Shown here: positions 8,527 through 17,759 of the stretch, piece after piece | Numbering within the stretch: the first letter of the stretch is position 1 | Layout of the letters: every line of letters starts with the position of its first letter | Origin: Lentilitoribacter sp. Alg239-R112 | Lineage (GTDB): Bacteria; Pseudomonadota; Alphaproteobacteria; Rhizobiales; Rhizobiaceae | DNA length: 64,000 nucleotides | Assembly: GCF_900537175.1 (NCBI RefSeq) | Contig: NZ_LS999834.1 | Coordinates: 437,406-501,405 of the forward strand | Direction of reading: 5' to 3' | The notes under the pieces: model-generated | Databases searched by the model: none | What the model saw: the letters and a program-made list of their open reading frames with translations, nothing else | What the model was told of the DNA's origin: nothing | Made by a program: the position numbers and the translations under genes

Positions 8527-10610
8527 GAAATTGACCCAAGGATATTGATTTCAATACCTTTGGCAATTTCCACATGAGACAAAACAGGTAATGTTGCAAA
8601 TATTCTTTCCACGATCATTCTCACATAAGGTCTTGCATCTGGAGATGACACGAGCACAAAAGGTGCACCTTTGTCCATGTATGAACGAATAATTTCTGTG
8701 GCCTGTGCAGTAAATTCTTCAAGCATCTTCGGTTCGATGTCAAACTCAACGACCTCGCCCTTAGCATCACGCTTCAATGCCTGATGGAAAACCTGATCCC
8801 AATGGTTACCTAGACGTAACACATTGAGCGTGCCATTTTGCGATAGATCACCACATAATTGTTGAGCCATTCGTATCCGCACATGTTCAACAATCTGCTC
8901 TGTCTTACGCATATGTGGTGCAAGTTCAGCAACAGCTTCCAAGACAAGATGCAAGTTTCGTATAGACATCCGCTCTGCTAGCAATAGTTTTAGGACAGCT
9001 TGCAGACCTGAGTAGGACATATGATTTGAACAAATCTCATCTGCCAATTTCTGATATTCTGGATCAAGCCGGTCGATAAGTACTTTCATATCTTTATATG
9101 ATAGAAGCTGCGGGAGATTATTTCGAATAACTTCACTTAGATGAGTAAGAACAACTGAAACATTATCAATCGGTTGGAAACCTTCGCGCTTTAAATCATC
9201 GGCAAAGTCTTCTGGCACAGACATTGCAGGCATACCAAATGCGGGTTCACGCAATTCATCTCCTGGCACGCTTGGTTTACGCCCGTTTCCGATGACAACC
9301 ATCAGCTCACCAACGCGTAACTTGTTTGCAGCAACAGTCGTACCGTGAATTCTAATCTGATAAGATTTTTCATCTATACCAATATCATCTGTGACTTTGA
9401 TTTCCGGCACGACAAACCCAAATTGGGTTGCAAACTTTTTACGCATCTTGCTTACACGAAACGCTAGTTCATCGTGCGATGCCAATAATTTGCCACTCAA
9501 TTGTTTGCCGAGCAAAAGCTCAACTTCAGCAGTTCTCAGAACATCTTTGACAGAATCCTGTTTTTGCTCATTCTCCTGCGCAATCTGTCTTTGTTTTTCC
9601 GCAAGCTCGGCTGTTTCTTGCTCTTGCCGCTGACGTGGTATCAACCACGCACCAAAAGCCAAAACACCGCCTAAAAATGCGAAAGGCAAAAATGGTAATC
9701 CAGGCATAATGCCTAGCACAAATAAGAGACCAGCTGATGCCATCAAAGCTCTTGGATAAAAACTCAATTGTGTGATGACGGTGTCATCGGTCGTTCCGAC
9801 TTGACCACCACGCGAAACCAGAAGGCCAGCTGCTAGCGAAACAATTAATGCAGGAATTTGAGAGACCAGGCCATCACCGACAGATAGTTTTACAAACACG
9901 TCTGCAGCTTGACCAACTTCCATTCCATGGCGAGCGTAGCCAATAATAATTCCACCAAAAATATTAATACCGGTAATGATGAGCCCTGCAATCGCATCAC
10001 CACGGACAAATTTTGATGCACCATCCATCGCACCAAAAAACGAGCTTTCTTGTTCTAACTCTCTACGCCTTATCTGAGCGTCTTTCTCGCTAATAAGTCC
10101 TGCCGATAGATCCGCATCAATTGCCATTTGTTTGCCGGGAATAGCATCGAGCGTAAACCTCGCTCCCACTTCTGCAATACGTGTTGCACCTTTAGTGATC
10201 ACGATGAAATTGACAACAACCAGAATGAGAAAAACAATCACACCGATTACGAAATCACCGGACATGACCAGTTGCGCAAAGCCGCCAATAACGTTGCCGG
10301 CAGCATCGGTGCCAGAGTTTCCGTCTGATAATATTACTCTTGTTGTCGCGATATTAAGCGATAACCTTGTCATTGTGGCAATAAGGAGAATTGTCGGAAA
10401 TGAGGAAAAATCCAATGGCTTTTGAATCCAAAGCGCCACCATAAGAATGAGAACCGAAAAAGCAATCGAAAAAGCAAGGCCAAAATCAATAAGAAACGAC
10501 GGAATGGGTAGAAAAAGAACTGATAGAATTGCCATGATACCCATAGCAAAGCCCATATCTTTTCCGACTGAGATCTTAAACGGGGGTGCGAGTACTTCTT
10601 GTTGGGCCAT
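8523..10610 (-). CDS. flhA: Flagellar export gate protein FlhA
   Basis: 695 residues, full length. The N-terminal half has about eight membrane helices with the conserved FHIPEP-type loop ([33 protein letters not shown] region, residues about 145-175). The C-terminal half is the cytosolic domain that docks chaperone-substrate complexes and forms the nonameric ring. It is the first gene of a six-gene operon and has its own predicted promoter at 10697-10726, separate from the upstream fliQ operon. Confidence 0.95.
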   Translation of the reverse strand: MAQQEVLAPPFKISVGKDMGFAMGIMAILSVLFLPIPSFLIDFGLAFSIAFSVLILMVALWIQKPLDFSSFPTILLIATMTRLSLNIATTRVILSDGNSGTDAAGNVIGGFAQLVMSGDFVIGVIVFLILVVVNFIVITKGATRIAEVGARFTLDAIPGKQMAIDADLSAGLISEKDAQIRRRELEQESSFFGAMDGASKFVRGDAIAGLIITGINIFGGIIIGYARHGMEVGQAADVFVKLSVGDGLVSQIPALIVSLAAGLLVSRGGQVGTTDDTVITQLSFYPRALMASAGLLFVLGIMPGLPFLPFAFLGGVLAFGAWLIPRQRQEQETAELAEKQRQIAQENEQKQDSVKDVLRTAEVELLLGKQLSGKLLASHDELAFRVSKMRKKFATQFGFVVPEIKVTDDIGIDEKSYQIRIHGTTVAANKLRVGELMVVIGNGRKPSVPGDELREPAFGMPAMSVPEDFADDLKREGFQPIDNVSVVLTHLSEVIRNNLPQLLSYKDMKVLIDRLDPEYQKLADEICSNHMSYSGLQAVLKLLLAERMSIRNLHLVLEAVAELAPHMRKTEQIVEHVRIRMAQQLCGDLSQNGTLNVLRLGNHWDQVFHQALKRDAKGEVVEFDIEPKMLEEFTAQATEIIRSYMDKGAPFVLVSSPDARPYVRMIVERIFATLPVLSHVEIAKGIEINILGSIS

Positions 10611-10696
10611 GGTAACTACCGTCTAATCATTGACGCTTTTCGGTACGCCGAAAACAATTTTCAAGACACACCTAATGTATGCCCATTCTTAAACAG

Positions 10697-10726
10697 ATTA
10701 TAGGTCCCGAAACTTGCGTGAAGTTG
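10697..10726 (-). promoter_or_regulatory. Flagellar promoter of the shared type, upstream of flhA
   Basis: On the minus strand the 14-mer is CAACTTCACGCAAG (10713-10726), then 10 nt, then TATAAT (10697-10702). This is the best -10 box of the seven copies of the element found here. It lies 87 nt upstream of the flhA ATG. Confidence 0.72.
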
Positions 10727-10757
10727 GTAGTTAGTAAATTAGAGGATGAAATAGGGG

Positions 10758-11024
10758 TTAGAAGCCACTTTCAATTCGTTGAAAAACGATATTTGTAAAA
10801 GATGCGATCTGCGCACCCACAAAAGGAGCGCCTACTGCGACGCTGACCAGTACAGTAATAATCTTAGGAACGAACGTGAGTGTCATTTCCTGAACCTGGG
10901 TAAGCGCCTGAAAAAATGCGATAATGACACCAACAAACATAGCAACGCCTACAATTGGCCCGGCTGCGACGAGAACCGTCCATATTGCTGTCTGTACCAA
11001 ATCTAGGGCATCGGCTTCATTCAT
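10758..11024 (-). CDS. fliQ: Flagellar export gate protein FliQ
   Basis: 88 residues with two membrane helices separated by a short loop (AIWTVLVAAGPIVGVAMFVGVIIAFFQALTQVQEMTLTFVPKIITVLVSVAVGAPFVGAQI). This length and the LTQVQEMTLTFVPK loop are diagnostic for FliQ, part of the FliP5Q4R1 export gate. It overlaps the flgD stop by 4 nt and is the last gene of the flgE operon, as in S. meliloti. Confidence 0.94.
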   Translation of the reverse strand: MNEADALDLVQTAIWTVLVAAGPIVGVAMFVGVIIAFFQALTQVQEMTLTFVPKIITVLVSVAVGAPFVGAQIASFTNIVFQRIESGF

Positions 11025-11428
11025 GTACCGCTTACAGTAACGCCTTCTCCGACGGTTACCTTCTCTCCACTTTCCAGTGTTACAATAACACCATCAGAAT
11101 GGATTTTCACCTGCTCGACAACCCCTTTTGTCAAACCATCAGCTGAAGTCACAGTTTTTCCAACGATAGTTCCAGCCTGAGTAAGCATGGACGACTGAAT
11201 TAGCGATTCAAGATTCTTATTCGTCTCGATAGTTTGTTCAACTTGCGAGAACGTTGCCAATTGCGCAACTTGTTCTGTCGCATCCATGGGATCTGTCGGG
11301 TCTTGGTGTTTCATTTGCGCAATCAGCAGTTTCAAAAATGTATCATAATCAAGCGTTGCCTTCTTGGCAGCCTGAGATGATGCAGATTGACCAGCTGAAG
11401 ATGTTTGAGAAACTGCTTCTACGCCCAT
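11021..11428 (-). CDS. flgD: Hook assembly scaffold FlgD (short form)
   Basis: 135 residues. It contains [40 protein letters not shown], the conserved FlgD N-terminal domain that caps the growing hook. The protein stops soon after the Ig/FLG-tudor segment begins ([11 protein letters not shown]...[17 protein letters not shown]), so it is much shorter than the enterobacterial protein (about 230 residues). Short FlgD proteins are normal in rhizobia. It overlaps flbT by 10 nt. Confidence 0.92.
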   Translation of the reverse strand: MGVEAVSQTSSAGQSASSQAAKKATLDYDTFLKLLIAQMKHQDPTDPMDATEQVAQLATFSQVEQTIETNKNLESLIQSSMLTQAGTIVGKTVTSADGLTKGVVEQVKIHSDGVIVTLESGEKVTVGEGVTVSGT

Positions 11429-11868
11429 GGTGCTAACTCCCTGCGAATTTCATCAATCGTTGCCGCTGGCATTTGAGGTGTATTTAAAATTTCATCCTCA
11501 AGTGGGTACAGTGCACGAATTGCTTTAAGCGATTCAAATGCTTTACCCTGAATAACCATACCATCAATGTGCTTGAGTTCGGACAAAACCTCATCATTTG
11601 TGAAGCATGTCAAAAGCATGACAATTGATTTTCTAAACATTGTCATAGATTGCTCATATCCAGCAGGATTAATTAACATCATCTGCACGATGAAATATAA
11701 TTGGCGTAGCGGTGTTGTTGCTTCTTCCGGCTGCATCACGTGATTTTCAAGAAGGAAAGTTACATCATTCAAAAACTCAAGTGAAACTTTACGATCAACT
11801 CTCAATACGGCACCATTTATAAATATCCGTTCACCAGCTTTAAGTGAAATGCGAAGTGAATTCTTCAT
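11419..11868 (-). CDS. flbT: Flagellin post-transcriptional regulator FlbT
   Basis: 149 residues starting [64 protein letters not shown], a near-textbook FlbT sequence. In Caulobacter FlbT binds the 5' leader of flagellin mRNA and controls its stability/translation. In this window all three flagellin genes have a shared structured leader, a natural candidate target. It overlaps flaF by 4 nt, and FlaF usually acts with FlbT. Confidence 0.93.
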   Translation of the reverse strand: MKNSLRISLKAGERIFINGAVLRVDRKVSLEFLNDVTFLLENHVMQPEEATTPLRQLYFIVQMMLINPAGYEQSMTMFRKSIVMLLTCFTNDEVLSELKHIDGMVIQGKAFESLKAIRALYPLEDEILNTPQMPAATIDEIRRELAPWA

Positions 11869-12212
11869 TGTAGCCCGTCCCTAATCATTTTTGTTATATC
11901 TATGATGCCTTGAAAATTATCCGTTTCACGGTGCCGAATTCGTTCGGATTCTTTAATGATCCATATACCTATAGAAATGAGGTTTGCCCGAAGTTCGTCA
12001 TCCAGTTGATTTTCAGCTGAACCGAGATCTTCAATCAATCTAATCCACACACGGTTTACATAATAAAGAGCTTCTGTAGCCTCTTGAGAAGAGGCACCTT
12101 TATTTATGGCAAGCTGCAACATTTCAATTGACCGATCCAGAACCTGCCGTTCTCGATCCTTTGATTCAGTGACGTCATCTTCTTGAACGTCAGCATAGGA
12201 AAATTGATACAT
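11865..12212 (-). CDS. flaF: Flagellar biosynthesis regulator FlaF
   Basis: 115 residues with [62 protein letters not shown], matching the FlaF family. FlaF is a small helical protein needed for flagellin production and paired with FlbT in alphaproteobacteria. It sits directly upstream of flbT in the flgE operon. Confidence 0.92.
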   Translation of the reverse strand: MYQFSYADVQEDDVTESKDRERQVLDRSIEMLQLAINKGASSQEATEALYYVNRVWIRLIEDLGSAENQLDDELRANLISIGIWIIKESERIRHRETDNFQGIIDITKMIRDGLQ

Positions 12213-12252
12213 TACATCGCCCTTTTTATTTGCGTGCTATTTTTCATAATAA

Positions 12253-13308
12253 TCATCTTAGGTAATCAATCAGGTTAAGCCGTTGAATTCGTGAAGTTAT
12301 CGAATAAGATGTTTCTACTTGCGTCATTAAAGCGTTCACACGAGTAGATGCTTCGTAAACGTCAACTTCCTCCATTTTACCTACATATATCTTTGTTAAG
12401 TCTGCCTGAACCTGGAGAAGCTGATTGGCCTTGGTTACTCTGCTCTCAGATATCCCTAAAAGTGCGCGTTGGTCATCAGTGCCTGTGATAGCTTGTCCAG
12501 CAGCAGCAATAGCCTTTTCTGTTAAAACAGATTGCGCTTCATCATTGAGACCAATATTCAGCATTTCAAAAGAAATTGTTGCAGTGAATGCAAATTTTCT
12601 AAAACCATCTTCATTTGCATTCGTTGAACTTTGTATCAATTCTTCACGAGCGACCCGACTGGTCATATTTGTATCAGATGCTGTTGACCAATCTGTGTTC
12701 CAAGCAGCACCGGTAAACATCGGTTCGACAACAGTGTCCAAGAAGGATTGCATCTGTGCGGGGGTGATGCCGGAAACAGAAGGGCTTGATTGCGTGAAAC
12801 CAAAATGTGTCGAAAACGCGGTATCAAATGCAGCCTTTGCAGTATTACCCGTCTCGAAATAGTCCACAACCGGTTTCACATCTGTATTAATTCCAGCGAA
12901 GAGATATTCGCCATTGGAGGTCATATTCGAAATATCAGTAAATGATTCCAGCGCATGTTTAACCTTGGCAACGGCAACACCACGCAATGTATCATTATTT
13001 GCATCCCGCGCTAAAATCAAAGCCTCAAGCATAGACTGAGCACTTTCAGAATTTTGTTTCAATCCTGCCTGTGCTGCTGATAATCTGTTCTCGACGAGTG
13101 CGTTCACATCCTTAATAGTCGTGAGCTGTTCAAAATCTCTGTGCAGCATAACCGCATTTGATGTCTTACCACCCAGCGCAACACCAATATCTTCAAAACG
13201 ACCGGTGACAACTTCCGTCTGTAATTTCTGAATTTCTTGCTGGGCACGTCCAACAACCAACCGCATGGAATGTTGTGTAGCGTAACTAGAAACGAAACTT
13301 GTTTTCAT
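12253..13308 (-). CDS. flgL: Hook-filament junction protein FlgL
   Basis: 351 residues. The N-terminal coil (YATQHSMRLVVGRAQQEIQKLQTEVVTGRFEDIG) and the C-terminal coil (SRVTKANQLLQVQADLTKIYVGKMEEVDVYEASTRVNALMTQVETSYSITSRIQRLNLIDYL) have the flagellin-like D0/D1 pattern. FlgL is the second junction protein between hook and filament. It lies 4 nt after flgK. Confidence 0.92.
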   Translation of the reverse strand: MKTSFVSSYATQHSMRLVVGRAQQEIQKLQTEVVTGRFEDIGVALGGKTSNAVMLHRDFEQLTTIKDVNALVENRLSAAQAGLKQNSESAQSMLEALILARDANNDTLRGVAVAKVKHALESFTDISNMTSNGEYLFAGINTDVKPVVDYFETGNTAKAAFDTAFSTHFGFTQSSPSVSGITPAQMQSFLDTVVEPMFTGAAWNTDWSTASDTNMTSRVAREELIQSSTNANEDGFRKFAFTATISFEMLNIGLNDEAQSVLTEKAIAAAGQAITGTDDQRALLGISESRVTKANQLLQVQADLTKIYVGKMEEVDVYEASTRVNALMTQVETSYSITSRIQRLNLIDYLR

Positions 13309-13312
13309 AATT

Positions 13313-14776
13313 CTACCTCGCTGCCGACATCAGAGTATTAAATAGTTCATCAACAACGGATAAGATTCGCGTTGCCGCTTTGTAAGATTGCTCTAAAGTC
13401 AGCAACAATGACATTTCTTCATCAATGCTAACACCTGTTGCATTGGACAAAGTCCTTGAAATCTGTTCGTTATAGGCTTGTTTGGTATCTCTAGCGCTTG
13501 TCGCATCACTACGCGTTAATTCCAACCAGCCAATACTATCTGCTGCAAAATCAATTAGGCCCTTAGAAGTTCCGAGAAGAGATGTCCCATCAAAAGCAAT
13601 AGGAGTACCCATTCCGGTTACAAGATTATCCAATCTTTCGGAATAACCTGCCGCGCCCGTCGTGTTGTAAACATAGGCAGCGCCATTTATACCGCCATCG
13701 CGCAGAAGCTTGGGATCACCGCCTGCCGAAGACATTACAGCACTATTGACCGTAATCATCGCTGCAATCCCATCTACACGGGTACCGGATGGTGGAACAG
13801 TTCCTGTTGACCAAGTGAAAAGACCGGGAAGATCCGGCGCACCGCCGCCAGTTTGATCTTTTTCTGCATAAACAGTGATAAGACCACGGGCAATTTCGTC
13901 AAGCTGGCCTTGCAACATCGGCGCAAGATCATCACGAATCTGAAGCTTTGCCTGTAATGAGCCACCTGCTGAGGTATTTGAACCAGATCCTGGCTGAAGA
14001 GGCACACCGTCTATATAGATACCATTACCCACCGTTGAGGCACCATAAGCAGGCGATGCTTCAAATGTAACAGACCGTGGAATTTTTTCGAAAAGTGTCG
14101 TCCCGTCCATCGTATATAGAGCAACATCATTGTTGCTTCTGACAGCAGGCCTGACCTCAACAATTTTTGAGATTTCCTTGATCAACATTTCACGTTCATC
14201 AAGATAATCGTTAACATCAACTTTTGTCGCTGTTCCCTGCTTGATCGCAGTATTAACAGTTTCAAACTGAACCAACATATCATTGAGTTTGGCGACATCA
14301 GAGGCGATATCAGTATCCATATCAGTGCGGATTTTCTGAATCTGGTTAGAAGCCGTTTGGAGCGAACGAGCCAGATCTTCGGCACTTGCAACTGCAGTTT
14401 CAGCTAATGTAGGCTCATTTGGTTTAGCGGCATAAGCGCTTAAATTATCCCGAAGTTTTCCAGCAAGGACTGCAGGCGACAACTCATAATCGTTTGTGCC
14501 AAAAATAATCCGCAACTGATCCAAGGATTTAACAAGGGTCGACTGCCCGCTTTCGGAAGCGATACTCGATACATTTTGCCGATACAAAATTTCGTCTTGG
14601 GCACGCGCAATTTTAGAAACCTGGGCACCGGCGATAGAATCACTTTCGAGCTGCACCGCTCGGCGCACATAGTTTGGGTTTTCCGCATTGGCAACATTTC
14701 GCGATACTACATTGGTCGCCATAGCCGTATTGGATAATGACCTTTGTGCAATATTAAGCGCTGTTGACAATGACAT
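13313..14776 (-). CDS. flgK: Hook-associated protein FlgK
   Basis: 487 residues. The N-terminus SLSTALNIAQRSLSNTAMATNVVSRNVANAENPNYVRRAV carries the rod/hook ANVANxxTPGY-type motif in the FlgK form. The C-terminus (VSIDEEMSLLLTLEQSYKAATRILSVVDELFNTLMSAAR) is characteristic. FlgK is the first hook-filament junction protein and a likely client of the FlgN-like chaperone. Confidence 0.93.
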   Translation of the reverse strand: MSLSTALNIAQRSLSNTAMATNVVSRNVANAENPNYVRRAVQLESDSIAGAQVSKIARAQDEILYRQNVSSIASESGQSTLVKSLDQLRIIFGTNDYELSPAVLAGKLRDNLSAYAAKPNEPTLAETAVASAEDLARSLQTASNQIQKIRTDMDTDIASDVAKLNDMLVQFETVNTAIKQGTATKVDVNDYLDEREMLIKEISKIVEVRPAVRSNNDVALYTMDGTTLFEKIPRSVTFEASPAYGASTVGNGIYIDGVPLQPGSGSNTSAGGSLQAKLQIRDDLAPMLQGQLDEIARGLITVYAEKDQTGGGAPDLPGLFTWSTGTVPPSGTRVDGIAAMITVNSAVMSSAGGDPKLLRDGGINGAAYVYNTTGAAGYSERLDNLVTGMGTPIAFDGTSLLGTSKGLIDFAADSIGWLELTRSDATSARDTKQAYNEQISRTLSNATGVSIDEEMSLLLTLEQSYKAATRILSVVDELFNTLMSAAR

Positions 14777-14795
14777 AAGTTAAATCCCTATCGAT

Positions 14796-16064
14796 CTATC
14801 GTGCCAAGTTCACAAGTACATCCATCAGTTCCGAACCCGTTTGGAAAACTTTTGAGTTCGCGGTGTAGTTACGCTGCCCCTCAATCATCATGGTCAACTC
14901 TTCAGCAATATCCACATTGGAGCCTTCCAAAGCACCAGACTTAATCGTTCCAAAATTATTCGTGCCCGCAAACCCTGTTGTAACAACACCAGATTCAGTA
15001 CCTTGTGCATACACATTGCCCGAAAGAGCCCGCAAGCGATCCGGGCTAGGAACCTTTGCCATGGCTATCCGGTAGATCGGAGTTAATTCACCAGATTCAT
15101 AATTGGCAAAAATCGTCCCGTCTGCAGAAATTTCAATGCCTTTTGTAGCACTCGGTCCTTGACCATTAACCGTTCCGTAATCAACGGAAAATCCAGCAGC
15201 AAGTTCTGTCATATTGCTTAGATCAATGGTCATCGCACTACCGCCAGGTACTGTAAGAGCTATCGAATTAGCACTTGCACCTGCCAGCGCACCTGATGTT
15301 GCCTCAAAGGTCAATGTTTGAGAGGCCAAAGCAGCCGAGGTATACGGAAATGATGTTGTACCACCAACTGCTGCATCAGCCTTATTATACACAGTAACAT
15401 CCCATGTATTTGCGGCAGTTTTTGTATAGTAGAAGTCCAGACCTACTTTTGCACCCTTATCATCATAGGCAACCAACGAACTTTTATGTGTTGGCGTAGC
15501 TGTTGCATTGTTCGCAGCAGGCAAGTTTGCTGGAACGACCACCGCAGTTGCTTCAGAATTCAAGTTAGCTTTGAACACGCCGGAAGTTGATGCGATTGCA
15601 GACAGGCCCGCTCCGCCGACATTTACCGGAGTTAGTCCATCAAACCCGTTAACAACAGGAACTGGCGTACCACTTGTATAATCGGCACCGAGCAAACGAT
15701 ACCCGCCTGCATTAACCAAGAAACCATCACCGTCGGGTGTAAATGACCCGGCACGCGTCAGAAAAGGCACACCATTTGTATCTTCAACAACAAAAAATCC
15801 ATCGCCTTCAATTGCCAAATCCGTATTAGAGCTCGTAAACGAAAGAGGTCCTTGATCTGAAACGTTATAACGAACATCTGTCGTCATACTACCTGAATTA
15901 TAAGAGCCAGAACCTGACGGAAGAAGAAGAGATGAGAATTCTGTTTGGGCTTTCTTATAACCCGTAGTGTTCGCATTCGCGATGTTTTCAGCGACCGTAC
16001 TAAGACGGTTAGCCTGTGAATTCATGCCGGATGTTCCGGTACGCATCATTCCAGATAGACTCAT
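14796..16064 (-). CDS. flgE: Flagellar hook protein FlgE
   Basis: 422 residues. It begins SLSGMMRTGTSGMNSQANRLSTVAENIANANTTGYKKAQTEFSSLLL and ends SNVDIAEELTMMIEGQRNYTANSKVFQTGSELMDVLVNLAR, the conserved terminal coils of hook protein. The variable middle (residues 150-300) is rich in Ala, Thr and Ser. It is the first gene of a seven-gene operon (flgE-flgK-flgL-flaF-flbT-flgD-fliQ), with the shared promoter element 29 nt upstream of the start codon. Confidence 0.94.
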   Translation of the reverse strand: MSLSGMMRTGTSGMNSQANRLSTVAENIANANTTGYKKAQTEFSSLLLPSGSGSYNSGSMTTDVRYNVSDQGPLSFTSSNTDLAIEGDGFFVVEDTNGVPFLTRAGSFTPDGDGFLVNAGGYRLLGADYTSGTPVPVVNGFDGLTPVNVGGAGLSAIASTSGVFKANLNSEATAVVVPANLPAANNATATPTHKSSLVAYDDKGAKVGLDFYYTKTAANTWDVTVYNKADAAVGGTTSFPYTSAALASQTLTFEATSGALAGASANSIALTVPGGSAMTIDLSNMTELAAGFSVDYGTVNGQGPSATKGIEISADGTIFANYESGELTPIYRIAMAKVPSPDRLRALSGNVYAQGTESGVVTTGFAGTNNFGTIKSGALEGSNVDIAEELTMMIEGQRNYTANSKVFQTGSELMDVLVNLAR

Positions 16065-16092
16065 AGCAAAATCCTCACTTAATTATTCTAAG

Positions 16093-16122
16093 AATGTAAA
16101 AGATCGGCCTTGCGTGAAACTG
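16093..16122 (-). promoter_or_regulatory. Flagellar promoter of the shared type, upstream of flgE
   Basis: Minus-strand 14-mer CAGTTTCACGCAAG (16109-16122), then 10 nt, then TACATT (16093-16098), 29 nt before the flgE ATG. Confidence 0.7.
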
Positions 16123-16207
16123 TCTGAGGGACCCTCAAAGGTTAACGTAAAACGGGGTCGATCTTTTGCAAAATCAACCCCGTTAGTATGTTTATTATAT
16201 CTGTTCT

Positions 16208-16888
16208 TTATTCCGAAGCGGTCCAATCAATCCGATAACCAAGAAATCTCTTGGAATCGATTGGATCAAAATCAAGGCGTTTCCGTAGTTTTTTGCGCAG
16301 TTTACTAATGTGACTTTCGACAACATTTTCTTCTACATCTTCATCAAAAATGCCATAGATCGCATTAAAAATTTGTTGTTTAGTAACGCGGCGACCGCGG
16401 TTTGCAACAAGATATTCCAAAATACGACGCTCACGTCTTGGCAGAGGAAATGCTTCTCCGGCCACTTCCGTATCACGTCCATCAGAGTAAACACGGATTG
16501 TACCAATATCGGTAAAATTATTAAGAGCTGTCAGTCTGCGACGGATTGCACCGGCACGCGCCAAAATCTCTTTGGGATGAACTGGCTTTCGTACAACATC
16601 GTCTACACCGCTATCATAAAAAGCAAGCGTTGCATCAAGTGAAGGAGAGTCGCTTACAGCAATAACTGGTGCGGATGTTCTGCTCCGAATTGTTCTAGGT
16701 AAGTTTAACGTTTCGCCGCCTTGCCCTATTAAGAAAGCTTCGACTGCATCAATGTCCCCGTCTGCTGCAGTTTCAACCCATTCCCCGAATTCATTGCTAT
16801 CAAAACTGGCAGAAGGAACTCCCTCCCTGCCAAAAAGTGATGCATATCCATCTTTAACCAGTTGTCTGTCATCTATTACTACTATCAT
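16208..16888 (-). CDS. rem: Flagellar master regulator Rem/FtcR (OmpR-type, atypical receiver)
   Basis: 226 residues. The C-terminal winged helix ([31 protein letters not shown] ... [19 protein letters not shown]) is OmpR/PhoB type with a recognition helix at about residues 185-200. The N-terminal receiver keeps D6/D7, S79 and K101. The phosphoacceptor position (residue 52 in [10 protein letters not shown]) is Phe, so activation by phosphorylation is unlikely. No kinase gene lies nearby. Homologues Rem (S. meliloti) and FtcR (Brucella) activate flagellar operons. The position beside flgE and the mot/fliK operon matches S. meliloti. Confidence 0.9.
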   Translation of the reverse strand: MIVVIDDRQLVKDGYASLFGREGVPSASFDSNEFGEWVETAADGDIDAVEAFLIGQGGETLNLPRTIRSRTSAPVIAVSDSPSLDATLAFYDSGVDDVVRKPVHPKEILARAGAIRRRLTALNNFTDIGTIRVYSDGRDTEVAGEAFPLPRRERRILEYLVANRGRRVTKQQIFNAIYGIFDEDVEENVVESHISKLRKKLRKRLDFDPIDSKRFLGYRIDWTASE

Positions 16889-16981
16889 TCGACCGCCTCC
16901 GAATCGTAGTTGTTTTCCGCTATGACAACAAAGTACGAATGGGGGTAATAACTCACAATTACCTTTTGTTAACCATAAATA

Positions 16982-16997
16982 TTAATAGCAAATTAAC
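16982..16997. promoter_or_regulatory. TTAA-N7-TTAA(C) box (CtrA-like) upstream of rem
   Basis: TTAATAGCAAATTAAC at 16982-16997 fits the CtrA consensus TTAA-N7-TTAAC exactly. It lies 93 nt upstream of the rem start. The region is AT-rich, so chance matches are possible. Confidence 0.45.
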
Positions 16998-17067
16998 CAT
17001 AAAAATGGTGAAATTACTACATATAGTGGCTCATTACTGAAAAAGGCACAATCAACTTAGTTATTCA

Positions 17068-17083
17068 TTAACAATTAGTTAAC
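17068..17083. promoter_or_regulatory. Second TTAA-N7-TTAA(C) box (CtrA-like) upstream of rem
   Basis: TTAACAATTAGTTAAC at 17068-17083 is a full match and also nearly palindromic. Together with the box at 16982-16997 it gives two full sites within about 100 bp between rem and the lytic transglycosylase gene. Confidence 0.5.
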
Positions 17084-17180
17084 AGTGTTTAGCCGCATTA
17101 ACTATTTAGAATCTAGTTTTGCACAAGGTTAAACTAACCAGATTTGTGTCAAAACTTTGACGGCGAATAAAAATCTGCGT

Positions 17181-17759
17181 TTAAGTGTTACAAAAACTGC
17201 GTGCTGGTTTAGTCCAATTCCCATATCCGGTCGCAACTAAATTTGATATCACCCGGCAAACATATTTCTTTTGCGCCGGATCATTATGTGGCCCGGCATG
17301 ATATCGTGCTACAGCCATTGTCCATGTTTGATGTCTTTTTTTAAGGCGCGATAAAAATTTGGCGGCATATTCAACATTCTTTTTAGGATTCAACATTTCA
17401 GCTACGGAATTAAATTCTCGATGATGATAATGGTGATTAATTTGCATACAGCCAAGATCGATTAACTTCTTATTATTGGTGCGAGCACTGTGAAAAATAT
17501 CCAAAGCATGGCGAGAAGATTTTGCATAAATTGCTTTACCTTCGATGTTCAAAGCATTTGGATGAAGTGAACCTTTTCGTCCGGTCTCAGTTAATCCAAC
17601 CGAATAAAGTATACCCGCTGGTATTCCATATTTTTGAGCCGCCGCCATTATTTGATTTTCGCAACTCGCGCCAGCACTTGCCAGGTTAATATGAAAACTA
17701 GAGATAAACACCGTTAGACAAATCAATGACTTGAGGTGTTGGGAGAATATCAGATTCAT
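17181..17759 (-). CDS. Periplasmic lytic transglycosylase (SLT domain), last gene of the mot operon
   Basis: 192 residues with a signal peptide (MNLIFSQHLKSLICLTVFISS..ASAG, cleavage near residue 30). The mature part has the SLT catalytic Glu in YSVGLTETGRKGS (about residue 58), the DLGCMQINHHYH motif and AVARYHAGPHN. It should cut the glycan strands of peptidoglycan. Because FlgJ here has no muramidase domain, this enzyme may open the wall for the rod. The start lies inside fliK (62-nt overlap); the next Met would remove the signal peptide, so the long overlap is probably real. Confidence 0.83.
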   Translation of the reverse strand: MNLIFSQHLKSLICLTVFISSFHINLASAGASCENQIMAAAQKYGIPAGILYSVGLTETGRKGSLHPNALNIEGKAIYAKSSRHALDIFHSARTNNKKLIDLGCMQINHHYHHREFNSVAEMLNPKKNVEYAAKFLSRLKKRHQTWTMAVARYHAGPHNDPAQKKYVCRVISNLVATGYGNWTKPARSFCNT

